A DNA stretch of 64,000 bases from Ianthella basta (lineage: Eukaryota; Porifera; Demospongiae; Verongiida; Ianthellidae). Positions 24,951-36,800 of the stretch are shown here, piece by piece. The stretch is taken from positions 410,001 to 474,000 of the forward strand of contig OZ025888.1 in assembly GCA_964019415.1 (NCBI GenBank), written 5' to 3'. The notes beneath the pieces were generated by a model. That model was not told the DNA's origin. It saw only the letters and a program-made list of their open reading frames with translations, and did not search any database. Position numbers and translations under genes: made by a program. Numbering within the stretch: the stretch's first letter is position 1; the number at the start of each line of letters is the position of its first letter.

Positions 24951-25582
24951 GAGGTGATTCATCTATATATACCCTCTTGGTATCGAGCTCCACATACATG
25001 TACGTGGCTATAGCTCTGGTACACATGTCACACTAAGACAGCTGGCATGTGTTAATTTTCGGTGGCGTGTAGCTAGCTAGCTAGCTAGCAACACGTGCAA
25101 TTTAAAGTGCAACCAAACAAGAATTGCATGAGTAGCTACAGATACTTAAAATACTGAGGAACATATCCTGCCCCCACTGGTCATCCAGAAGGACCCAGAC
25201 ATCAACATGTTTGCAATTTGCCATGCTATGCTGGTCTAGATAGCTACTTGTCAATGATAGCAAATTGCCATTGGCAGAGATGAAACAGCTGCTCGTTGTG
25301 TCCATGGGTATGGAAGTTCTGTGGATCTGAATCTATAAGATTCTTCTAAAATACCAATTTGAGATTAAAATTGTAATTACAAAAATGAGTAATTTAGCAA
25401 CTTTCTTCAAACCAGCAATGGAGCACAACTAGCCAACATAATTAGTCACTGTAGAGTGAATAGTTGGCATTTAGAGTAAGCACACCATACAGCAAAGTGC
25501 ACCATCTGCAGTACAACCTGCTGTAGCTATTGTGCACTTGTATCATGCACCTCTCTACAGTTCTCCTTCCAGTGGAATGTAG
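24951..25582. other. 3' flank of copy C, nothing recognised
   Basis: No gene. A short TAGC tract at about 25070-25090. Confidence 0.4.
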
Positions 25583-25902
25583 TCAGCTTGGGAAAAGGCT
25601 TCTTTCCACCTCCCCAGCAACTGTCTCCCCCACTGTCTCCCTGACAGCCTCCAGGACAGACTGCCACACACGAGGCTGCTCCCCAGTGCCTGGCCCTCGG
25701 GACAGCCACTCATTGAACATGTCACGACATGCCTGTCTTACACTGTGGAGGTTGTCTGCTCAAATACAGTCCAGAACTGCTGCTTCAAACTCCAGTATCA
25801 ACCCGACTTCATACCACTGGACAGCAACTCGCCACACCACTAGCTGGTTCAGCTTGTTAAGAGTGGGGGCAGAGAAGGGATTGATGCCAGGTTTGCAGGA
25901 AC
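25583..25902 (-). pseudogene. Copy C death-domain exon with in-frame TGA
   Basis: Acceptor ATTTCTCAG at 25903. The translation matches the copy A domain (LNKLNQLVVWRVAVQWYEVG) up to LDCI, then TGA at 25762-25760, where copy A has LDTIHTDN. After the stop the frame continues with clear homology (SVRQACRDMFNEWLSRGPGT) to a natural end at 25583. Only this single break is seen. Confidence 0.8.
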
Positions 25903-28900
25903 CTGAGAAATGAATGCCAATGATGTGTTTTAAGTTCAGTTAGTTGCATCTTGTACCATCCATCTAACCCTGAACCCAGTGATCAAGAGATATGAGATTA
26001 GAGATGCATAAACAATTGAAATGGCATACCATACCTGAGGAGAGTGCAAGTGGTGACGAGGCTTCATAGGGCAAGGAGCGTGGATACGATGGAAGACCTG
26101 AAACAAGAGGAGAGAGAAAGTGATCATGAAGCACAGCCAAGAGCAAGGAAGATTTTTGTTGGAACAGATTCAATTTGATAGAAGACACAAGCTAAAGCAA
26201 ACTGAAGGGTATACACTTTCATAATTGCGCATTTTTGGTAATGGCTGCTATAATTATAGCTACATGCCGCCCATCCCACAGAGCTTTGCAATTGAAAATA
26301 CATGGTCAAATCATACAAATTTAACTTCCACTCACCAGCACTATATTGTAATGGTTCTTCAAAGTTCATGACTTGGAGAACTGGCAGCGAAGGAGACCAT
26401 CTGAACACCTCAGACAGGCTCAACTGCTGAGGATGATCACCATCCTCTTTTGGTAGGGATAGAACATGGTCATCACCATTGCTGATGCACCGAGTGATAC
26501 TTGACACAGGATACAGTGAATCAGACTGAACGGCTTTTGGGTACTTCCACAAGGTGGCTGTGTATGGGTAGACGATGTAGGATGTGGCCTCCAGCTTTGA
26601 TGACACCTGGGCTATTGTCTTGAGGATATCCTGCACAATGGTTGATGTGTATCGGTGCAGTCTCTCAGATCCAGCCTTGCTGCGTCCCACAACCTGGACC
26701 ACACTGCTGTCACTTATCTGGACAGCTATGTCCACTCCTTTAGTGGACCTCCATGAAATGCCATTCACCCAGACACAGCAGCAGTGCCTGTGCTGTCTCA
26801 CACTAGGAGCTAACTCATGGATGAACACGTGATTAGCTGCAATACGAAGGATGATAGTTTGGAGGAGATGAGCTGATATGAAGTGCTTCTCAGCTGTCCT
26901 CAGCTGCCAGCACAGCCACTGGAGGTGCTGTGGGTCTGTATCCTCTGGGAATAGCTCACGAGGCTGAGCTGACACCAGGGCAGGGAAGTACAGCCAACCT
27001 TCATCCCCTGTATCTGAGGTCAACTTTGGTAGCTCCCTCTTCAGCAGCGAAGGATTAATCTGGATGCAGAACTCCAAGCTGATCAGAATTTCTTGGATCA
27101 TTTTATGATTGAACTTGGGAAACAGGTCAGCCAGCTGAGTGCTGTGGAGGAGACCAAACTCATTAACTTTGCCCCTGGACTGACTGAACAGTGTGCCATA
27201 CACGGTGTGCAGAAGGACTGGGAGGTCCAAGATGAGCCAACTTTGAGAGGGATTTTGCTTATTGAGAAGGAGGAGTGTGTGACCAGCTGCTGAGAGGTCC
27301 TGACATACCTCCTCTGGTGAGGGGAGGGTCTTGGCAAGACTTCTAGCATTGTGCTGCAGCCATGTCTGAAATTCGTGGAGTGGCAGTGCTGGAATCGAGA
27401 ATGCTTTCCGCATTTGCACCACAATCCAGTGAAGATTGTAAGAAAGAGCTGTCATGCTTACTGAAAGGGATGCTTGAAGAAAACTACAAATTTGATTGAT
27501 ACCTGTTGACTCAGGTTGGCGGCAGTCAAGGAGACAGGGACCTTGAATGTCCAAACGTAACTCAGTCTTCACTGACTGAGTGCATTGTAGCAGCTTTTCA
27601 GATGCTTCCTTCTCTGATTTGACTTGGTCCAGGAAACTGCCAACAACAATCACTTTAGGAGTGGATAGGGTAGACATCAGAGCTAGAGGTTGCAGCCAGC
27701 GATAGAGTTGCTGTGTGATGATGTCTTCCTCTTCAGTGGCTTTAACTACAAGTAACAGGGTGGCTGAGACATTTCGCTTGCTCAGCATGGCCTCCAGGAA
27801 GGACTGGTGTGGACCGTGGTACTGAGACTGACCTGCAAAGTCATAAAACAGTGCCTCTCCATATTTCTGACTGGAAAATGCAACTGCTTCAATGCCAGAA
27901 GTTCGCTTTGTGATTTCCTGCACCTTCTTGAAGCGATTTATTGCTTTCTTCCAAAGAATGCTGCTCTTGCTCTTCAGTGCTGCCACTAGTGTGCTTTTGC
28001 CCTGTTCACTGTTTCCAATCACTGCAATGACCCTTTTGGTTCTGAAAGATAGTACCTTCTGCACCTCATTCACAAAGGACCTGGAGCCAATTTGCAGTGG
28101 ATTGAGACGAAGTTTATTCTTGGCCCTCACATCAGCTCCTGCCTCTGCAAGGAGGACTCCACACTTTATGCCGTTGTGTCCAGCAGCATAGTGCAGGGCT
28201 GTAACATTGCCCGCTTCAATGGAGATTATCATCACTATAATCACCGTTATGTTCAAAAAGTTCCCCACATTAATTTTTCCAATCCACAGCTCTACACCTT
28301 CCTTTGGTTCTGAGTAGAGAGCCGCCAAAAATATCTCAACCATTGCTACCACCAAATGCAGAACCACACCCACACCTTTCAGCAATACTGATTTTTTGAT
28401 GACTGCTGTTAATGTGTCTGTCAGAAGAACTCTAACCATTATCAGTACCGCCAATACCAAACCTGGATTTAGATTATTTAGTGGCAAAAGCACATTCTCC
28501 ATATTAAGAAATCTTGCAACTTCAATTATACAGAACTGTAGAATTCCCCTGAAAAATGCCACAAATGTTTCTTGAGTTCTCAACACCACCACTGGTAGCC
28601 CCATGAATACTGCCATAACCAATAGCTCCATTGCCATTTGTGTTGGCAAGTATACATTCTCATCATAGGTACTCCTTCCAATCCTCATGCACGCTGTTGT
28701 CATTGCAAATAGCTCCACACTTGCTAATCCTCCTGCTAGAACTCCCACTGCCAAATCCTTTAGAGTAGCCATCATCTGTTTTAGCACCATCCCAACTATG
28801 ATGAGTATAGCTCCAACCATTGCCAGTGATAGGACCATTATGACATCTTTGTTGGACCACACCAAAACCACTGACAAGGCAAACTGCAACACCATTATTG

Positions 28901-30113
28901 CACATGCACACAACATGACAAATACAACAGTCCTTGAAACCAATAGAATCAATGTTGCTGTCTGCACTGATATTGCAAATACCATCCAGACCTTTGGACT
29001 TGCTACCGCTGCCACTATCACTGTCACAGTCATTGCCAAAGAAACCATCCTAGACCTTAATGCCACAATTCCTGACCCAGGCACTAGTAGCACCTTTACA
29101 ACAGCCACAACTGGCATTACAAGTGCTACTAGTAAACATGCCACTGGATCATTTGATATGCCTGCTACCACATCCATCCTGAAACTCATCCACGATACCC
29201 AAAAGCAAGCCATTGTTACCTCCCAAATTGATGCTCCTGGCCATACCATATTCAGGGAACTTGCCAAGTCACTGTAGTACACTTTGCTGTGCTGGCTTAC
29301 ATCACAATTACCTAAGATCAGTTCCTTGACAATGCTGTCATGGCCTCTCAGTGTTGCCATCATCACTGGGGTCTGACCCTTGTGAATGTGGTCCACATCA
29401 CAACTTGCTTCAATGACAGACTGCACCATGCTCAGGTCACCAAAATCACATGCATGCCAGAGAATGTAGCTGCGATCCTCCCTTGACAGATCGCCTACAT
29501 CCCTAACAAGTTGGCCAACCATGTCATAGTTCTTTGCCAGTAGAACAGCAGTCATCCCCTTCTTGTCCTTGAGGCTAATGTCTGCTCCTGCCTTCACCAG
29601 TTCAACTACAACAGCACTATGCCCTCTCTCCACAGCCAACATCAGGGCTGTCCTACCCTCATCATTCCGCTCATTGATGTTGATGTTGGTCTCCAAGAAG
29701 TGTTTCACCAGTGACTGGTGACCGTAGTAGGCAGCAATGTGCAGTGCAGTCCAGCCTGACCTTCCGATCTTCCAGTTTTGGTCTGCCTTGGCTGTGTTGT
29801 GAGCAATCTGTTCACTCATTCCCACATCAATGCCCAAGGTGTACTTCATCACCGGGCAAATCATCTTGAACAATACTTGACAAATGTAGTAGACAGCACA
29901 CAGTACACTCCTGCCAGACCCCTTGACCTTGAGGTGCACATCAGCATTAGCTTTGATCAGCTCTTTAGCAACCTCCTCATGACCGTTACAGGCTGCCCTC
30001 AGCAGTGGTGTCCACCCTGACTTGTCATATGCATTCACATCACGGCCAGTTTGAATGAGATGTCTTGTGTGCACTAGGCTAAGGCGCCTTTGGATTCTGG
30101 ATAGCACCATCAT
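25583..30113 (-). CDS. Copy C: ankyrin - multi-TM - Roc - COR gene with interrupted death domain
   Basis: Exon 1 is 30113-26336 (1259 codons plus one base; GTGAGT donor). Exon 2 is a 63-nt exon 26097-26035. Exon 3 is 25902 onward. All junctions are phase 1. Exon 1 is fully open: ankyrin repeats (about 25-280), about 12 hydrophobic segments (about 300-635), an ankyrin-like repeat, Roc with P-loop GNSEQGKST near residue 698 and YDFAGQSQYH, then a COR-like region ending at MNFEEPLQYSAG. The death exon carries an in-frame TGA at 25762-25760, about 47 codons in. Either the death domain is lost, leaving a shortened receptor, or the gene is newly dead. The intact 3.8-kb upstream frame argues the change is recent or tolerated. 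Confidence 0.75.
26035..26097 (-). CDS. Copy C 63-nt linker exon
   Basis: Acceptor TTGTTTCAG, donor CTCAG before GTATGG, symmetric phase 1. Encodes about 21 residues rich in P, S and L (LPSYPRSLPYEASSPLALSS). I found no counterpart in the introns of copies A and D. Skipping it would keep the frame. Confidence 0.65.
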
Positions 30114-30829
30114 CCCTTGATCACTACCTTGTCTCTGTTTGGATATTTGGTTGAGCTTACAACATTATAGATCTGCAACAGAGCATGCAGACAGGAAGGA
30201 TGAAAGTGTTCTTATATACTGACAGCCAATCATGCAAACTACACAGTGCATGCATGCAGAGCCTTCACAATGATATATGTGTGCAGTATATAAACAGTTC
30301 AGAATCATTACAAGTAGCTAAAGAGAATGTTGTGCACTGCATGGCCTTCATCATACAGCAGTAGCTGTAGCCCTTCAGTACCTCTCCATTCTCTACTTTT
30401 CATGCTATAAAGGAGTCAAGTTTCGTGCATCCCATCATATTCACATTACAACACATGCTTCGCTATTAACTTGAAACAGACTCAATGCTGAAGATTGGTG
30501 CACTCCTGCAGATCTGCAACAACAGTGACATACCACATGACTCATGCATGCATGAGGATACCCTATCATCACAGCAGGATCCTTTAGTTTCTTTTGGCTT
30601 CACCTTACAAGTGTGTCCGAAAGTGCAGCTATGCATGCATCCTGTATTTACTTTGGACTGTACCCCCTTCACAACTTGGGAGTCCACATGCATGACCTTG
30701 CTGTGGTCAAAGTGGTTAGCAGGTTCCAGGCATAGAAACCACACAAATTCATAATTAGCTGCCTTGATAACTACCCACAGTCACTTTGGCGCCTAGCCCC
30801 CTTTGTTCATGGCTTTCAAATTACATATA
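30114..30829. other. 5' flank of copy C
   Basis: Nothing recognised except the shared GATCTGCAAC phrase near 30171. Confidence 0.4.
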
Positions 30830-30990
30830 CAGTGAAACCCCTGTAATCCGCCAAACCCACAAATCCGCCTGAGTTTCCAAAGAACAAATTAGTGAATGTA
30901 CCTTTAGTTTTACCTCGTTAGTCCGCCAACCTCATTAATCCACCACAAATTCGAAACTCTCAGTTGTGGCGGATTACAGGGGTTTCACTG
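30830..30990. mobile_element. 161-bp MITE with pogo/Tigger-like ends
   Basis: Perfect terminal inverted repeats of about 24 bp beginning CAGTGAAACCCCTGTAATCC, flanked by TA on both sides (30828-30829 and 30991-30992). No coding capacity. The ends resemble, but are not identical to, those of the Tigger-like element in the copy B intron. Confidence 0.9.
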
Positions 30991-31584
30991 TACCCCTTCA
31001 CCATGGGTTTACTATCCTGTAATATGGATTTACTATTGTTGGATATAAGTGAGTGAGTCATATTCTCTGGATCTTCCCTTCACAGGTGCATGGTAAGGGA
31101 GGTGTCAGGATCCGTGGATGGGAAGGGGGATCCCCCACAAGGATATGATCAAGACAGAGTGCAGAAGGGCAAACGGTATCCAGCACCAGTGAGTACTGTA
31201 GTGCTCATTCTGCTTGATATGTTGCAAAATTCCAAAATCCACGTGCACATTTGCTTGCTATAGTTAATGTGTGCACGTGACTAGTACTGTACTCCTCCTT
31301 TTGGACAGATTCTCTAATCTGGTACGGCAAAATCTCTTCGCGCCAACTCTATACCTCGACAGTCGATCAGTTACTGCTTCTATTTTTCTGTACACATGTA
31401 CAAAGTCAACTAGCTAGCTATCCCCGACTTGTCCACCTCAAATAAGCCGCTGTAGCTAGCCAAATACTGTAAGGTGGGTGAGTGTCTGCGACCAAACATG
31501 CGGGCTGGGCTGCTGGACTATAGGCGGCTAGCTAGCTATGTGTTAACACGTTAGCTGGACATATAGCCATGCTCTGCACGTCCT
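30991..31584. other. Gene-free stretch
   Basis: No supported gene. A short segment near 31085-31190 ending CAGCACCAGTGAGTACTG could be an orphan exon with a donor, but no frame or family supports it. Confidence 0.35.
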
Positions 31585-31955
31585 ATGTAGCTATACGCAT
31601 GTGGCGTGCACTCACCAGTAGACTGTAGTTGATTTCCCTGTCTGCGAGTCTTCGTACAGCGTAGAATGAACGTTGGTATAGACTGCGTTGCTACTGCTAT
31701 CGCGCAATGGGAAATGCCGTAGCTAATTCATCCAGTGGAAGGCCTTGTCACTTCCTGGATGGCCGGACACAGGTGGTCCGCATAAGGGCTTGTGGTGAGC
31801 ATTGGCGAAATACCCCTGTAGCCAACGCCCTTGATTGGGGAAGCCAGTACAACATTAAGTAGCTATTCCCCGCAGTCATTTCTATTTTACCTGTCCGTGT
31901 CCTAGGTAACGTGCCTTCCACTATTAGGTTGTGAGTCAATGATATGAAGACACGA
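31585..31955. repeat. SINE-like dispersed repeat, copy 1
   Basis: Contains ATGTAGCTATACGC, GTGCACTCACCAG, AAGGCCTTGTCACTTCCTGG, AAATACCCCTGTAGCCAACG, GGGAAGCCAGTACAA and ACCTGTCCGTGTCCTAGG. Related copies are at about 44135, 47140 and 56855. No coding capacity. The class is uncertain. Confidence 0.65.
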
Positions 31956-33454
31956 AGGAACACTTCAAAATTCAGTTCTTTTCATTTGCAACACCTTACA
32001 ATTGGTGTATGAGAGAGGCTAGCTTGCAAGACTGCAATGGCCAGCGCGTGCATCTGTGGCACGATTTGCTCCTCAAAATTCCGTGGCGTAGTCCGTGGTA
32101 CACGTACCACGTGTACCACGGTACCACGTCAGTTTACAATAGCATATAGCGTATTAATTCCTACTATTACATAATAATTCTAATGCGTATTAATTCCTAG
32201 TATGGCGGGACGACTGAAGATAGGATACCAACGAAACGTGCTGTACTACCTGGAAGCGGCCACCACCTCGCTCTCAAGTGTAACGCTGAGCAAGCTAGCA
32301 ACGCTTTTTCGAAGTACATCTGCGAGCGCTTTGGAGAGGTAGGTAAGTCCGACTCGTTACTCCAGCTGCCCCATGTCAGGGCCGAAGTGGTTGTGCCGGA
32401 GGAGGAAGAGACCTGTTTGCTGCAAGAGGCTCTTTAAGAGGGGCCATCAGCTATGTAGCGGACCTCCTCTCTGCCTCCAACGCTGCCCTGGAGTCGCTCT
32501 GTGAGGAAGCCATCATCATCCAGTCTGACCGTCACCTTGGCCTGCCCTCGCTACAAAAACAGGAGGAAACACACTTCACAGCCTTCCAGTAGGTAGGCCA
32601 CAATGAGGAAGGGGGTCTGCTTTGAAGCGCCTGTGCTATTGCCTTTCTGTCTGTGGGAGGGAAATTCACTTTCCTCAATGTAAGCTGTGGCCGTGGCTGC
32701 GCTGTCACGAGCAAGGGCATCTCTGTGTTGGTGGATATGTTACGCGCGCATACCTCCAACCTGCGCACAATCGATATGGGTGCGTCTGTTCACCTGAGAT
32801 TTACACCGACAGGGAGGGGTGGAGTCCCTTGCCAAGCTTAACGGGCAAGCGAGGGTGTCTTGCCGCTCATTTGTAGTGAGGTTGTGAGGTTGTCCTTTTT
32901 CCTTCTTGTCTTGCCTTCAGGTGCAACTATCTTGTGTCTCCAGGACAGGAGGACAGCTACATTATCCTGTGCAATGTGATTGACATTGTTTGTGTGCATG
33001 TAATTAGAGCTAGTTGGTTTGTAACAGTGATCTCCCACCCCCCCTGAATGAAACAATAAGAGTCAAACTGACCGACTTATAGCTAGATGCATCAGAACAT
33101 CAGAGGTAGAGGTGCATGGGCAAGGAAGAACTTTATTGTACACTCCTTGTACAGTTGGGCATGCACCACAGATAGCCATTGCACGCTACATGATGCATGC
33201 CTCTATAACCAGGGAGAGACACTAGCCAGTATCAAATTACACAAGTAAGGCCACGAATGTGACCACCCTTTCAGCTAATGCGCAGAAGCAGTACTAGTTC
33301 CAAGATTCAGAAAACGATGTACGACGAAGTCGCTGTTTCATTTGGTATCGGTCCCCTAGCTACATCCATGTAGATCGTCACCTCGTCGGCAGTTAACTAA
33401 GTCTGAAACTAGCTAACTGTTTGTCCTGGCAACGTATCATTTCACCTTGCCAGG
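31956..33454. other. Intergenic, with a possible gene fragment at 32.2-32.85 kb
   Basis: From 32203 a frame reads MAGRLKIGYQRNVLYYLEAA for about 45 codons before a stop. Another frame at 32653-32841 contains KGISVLVDMLRAHTSNLRTI, which looks like one leucine-rich-repeat turn. The pieces are in different frames and unsupported by splice sites. I treat them as a doubtful degraded gene. Confidence 0.3.
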
Positions 33455-33895
33455 ATGAGTTCGAGTAAGAGGAGGAAGGTACTTTCGTTCGAGGATGCAC
33501 AGGCCATTTCACGGGAGAATTCACAGCTCAGACAGCAGTTCGCGCTCCAGTGTTCACAACTTGCTGATGCTGTCGCGAAAATATCCACCTTGCCTACCTC
33601 TCGTCAGCAAGCTATTCTCGGTGGTCTATCTTCCAGAGAACTCTCTATGTTCTTGGTCGCAGCTATCGGCCTCGAAGGCATAGACACCTTAAGAATGGCT
33701 CTTCAGCTCATTCCTATGGGGTTTGCCGGATACTATCAGCCAGTAGCAACAGTTTTATCTGCTATTATCGATCAGCCAATCTCTAGTGAAGTAATGCAGA
33801 TATACCACACTCTTTTGAAGAGGAAGCTGACTTCTTTTTTGAACCGAAAAGGGACTCCTTCGAGCTACAGAGAAGAGCTTGCTCGCGTTTCCGAG
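33455..33895 (+). CDS. First exon of the CxC-type gene
   Basis: Starts MSSSKRRKVLSFEDAQAISR. It has a basic N terminus (possible nuclear signal KRRK) and a predicted helical body of about 147 residues that I do not recognise. It joins in phase 0 to GAGAGTGGTATG at 34136. The donor GTCTGA is weak, so the exon end is less sure than the start. Confidence 0.6.
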
Positions 33896-36800
33896 GTCTG
33901 AAAATTCACTCTTTTTTCACTTTCCCTACCTATCAATTCCACAGCCCTATATAGTATTATATGCAGCGTACTATATATAAACTTCATAATGCCCTATATA
34001 GCTGCTAGTTTCTATTTAGTAGGCCAATGAATAATGTGTATGTTAACCCCTAAGCTCACATTCATTGCTAGTTATACTCAGAACCTAGAACACAGGCGGA
34101 CTATTGCATGGATCCTGTACTGATTCTGCTTATAGGAGAGTGGTATGTCTCATCATGGCTTCCTGTATCCCCCCACTGATGTGTGCCTCATTGAGGGATG
34201 TCAGAGCAAGGGCACAAGGCTGTCCGCTCATCATCAGCCAGTTCAGGTGCAGCTCTATGGACTAGAGGTATGCCATAATGATGTTGCTGATGATAATGAT
34301 GATGCTATTGGGGGCTGGTTTCATGGGGTATAGTTTTAATGTGTTTAGGGGCCCAAGACAGTGACCAAACTATCACTTTGTTGTGGTAGCTGTAAAGCAA
34401 TTTACAACTACTCAACCTTTGGCCACAAACTTACCACTGGCGAGAGGCACTATGATGAGGGCAGGGATGTGGTGGAAGCCTCAGATGTAGCTTATATCGA
34501 TGGCAAATTGTACAACTTGTTCAAGTCCTTGAGGTAATTTGAGTTATGTTATTTATATTTGAACATCATACAATATAAGTCAATCGCTTGCATCTACCCC
34601 ATGCACATACAGTAACCACTGTTGGGTTTCTTTTCAAGGCTTTGCCGAGGCATACAATGATGCCTTTTGTTGCTTGGGTGAGCTCTGTATAATTTACTCT
34701 GTGATGGCATATGTTGAAGTACATAGCATTATATTATTATGTATAGCTACATAATGTTTTGTATGCAGGTAAGTTATCCCGGAAAGCTCTTTCAGACGCT
34801 TTCTTCACTAGAGAGGTGGAGTCGGAGCTACGTGAGCAAGGGGAAATTGCTACCCAGATGTTCAAAGCCAACTCAGACAGGGAAGACCTAATGAGGAGGT
34901 GTGAGTCCACTCGTGTCTCCCAACTTTATCCACATAAGCAATGTGGTGAGAAGGGTATTGCTCAAGGTACGTTTTAGCTATAATGTGCAGATGTTTCATG
35001 TGTAATATATATTACTCAATAACATTTCTCCTTCAACTTTTAGGTTGTGGAAAGTGCTGGGCTATTGATGGCAACTGGAAGCCGGCATTTGCCCACTGCA
35101 TGTTTCCAGTCCACAATAGCCCAGTAGCCATCAGGCTGTCACTTCCAAATGTGTGCCCAGAAGAACCTAAACCAAGCAAAGCCTTTTGTGCCCGCCACTG
35201 CACCATTGTGGAAGAGAATGGCATTCCATCAAAGTTGAAAGATTTCTTGGCATTCTCTGGTGTGGAAGGTATCATGATGTTACATACATTTGTCCCTCAG
35301 TCTTTGTTTCATTACCATAGTATTACATAGTTTCACTGTATAATTTCTATGCAGAGGAGTGCGCTTCCAGTGAGGGCGTGCCTGAAGTTGCTTCTTCAGA
35401 GGGGGACCATAGGCTGATAAAGTCACTAGAACATGCTGCACGGAATGTAGAAGGACCATCAGTGCCCCCATCCGCATTGTCCCAAGGTAAATTGACTATG
35501 TTATTTATCACATGCAATGTAATGTCCTAAATATGTTAGAGCGAAATCTACATGCATCTTTGTAACGACCGCTGGACGAACTGAACAACGCAGCAGCAAG
35601 ATCAATAGCACAACAACCACACGTGCTTACAACTGAGCATGCGCATAACCATGCAGCAATTATAATTACAATCAACTCAACAGCAGTAATTACTTAACCA
35701 CAATTTAGGGGAAACAGGAAACACTACACACTTCCCCCCTTAGTTTGACAGTTCACAAAGAAAAGTCACGAGTGTCCATATCGCTGGACAGGCTTCACCT
35801 GCCGTCCACTGCGTGTGGTTATCGGTAGGGGTGGGGGGCTGGAAGGAGTCTCTTCCACATCAGGTGGGCTTGTTCTGACTGTACTCTCTTGGTTCTGTTC
35901 GGCCTGCTCATTCTCCACCAGGGATGGTGTGGAGACATTTTCACTGTAATGGAATAAGGGAGGACTCCAATCAGTTAGCACCCCATGGTCGGCACCAGCA
36001 TCCTCATCAATTAGCAAGGGGCGTACACGATTAGCATGCACCACGCGCTCAGTGCATCCCATCTTCAACACGATAGTTGTTGGCCCCTTGAGTGCTGTGA
36101 CCTTCCAAGGTCCCGTCCAACGAAGACCTAGCTTCCCTTTCGTTGGGTTGTTTAACAGAACCTTTTGCCCGACACTGATACTTGGCTTGCACCCCAAGTA
36201 CGATTTTTGCTGCTGATCAGCCGATTCCACTTGGTTAGCATTCACAAGCTCTCTTAGCTCGAGAATCTTGCCCCTTAGTACCGCACTATAGTCTGATGGT
36301 TCCAAGATCGAGGTGCTGGGAAGGTCAGGGGTATGGAGAGAAGGTGGATTGGATCCAAACAAGACCTCATACGGTGACAGTCCAGTAGTTGCATGCTTGG
36401 TCGTCCTGTAGAGAAACAGGAGCAGTTGAAGATGTTCCTCCCAGTCTCTTTCCTTGTTGACATAGGAACGCATGAGGGAGAGGAGCGATCTGTTCATTCT
36501 CTCAACCAATCCATTCCCCATGGGGTGATACGGCGTTGTGCGTGACTTTTTTACCCCGAAGGCCTCACAAAGACCTGCCAAGATAGTGCTCTCGAAATTT
36601 CTCCCCTGATCTGAGTGTAGCTTTCTTGGAGGTCCAACTAGGGAGAAGATGTCATCCTTAAGAACCTGAACAATTCGTTCAGCCTTCTGGTCTGGTAGCC
36701 CACGTGCAAAAGGCCACTTGGAAAAGTAATCTTGGACGACCAAGACATACTGGTTCCCTTGGCTGGATGGGGGAACTTTCAGGATGTCTACTGCCACCAG

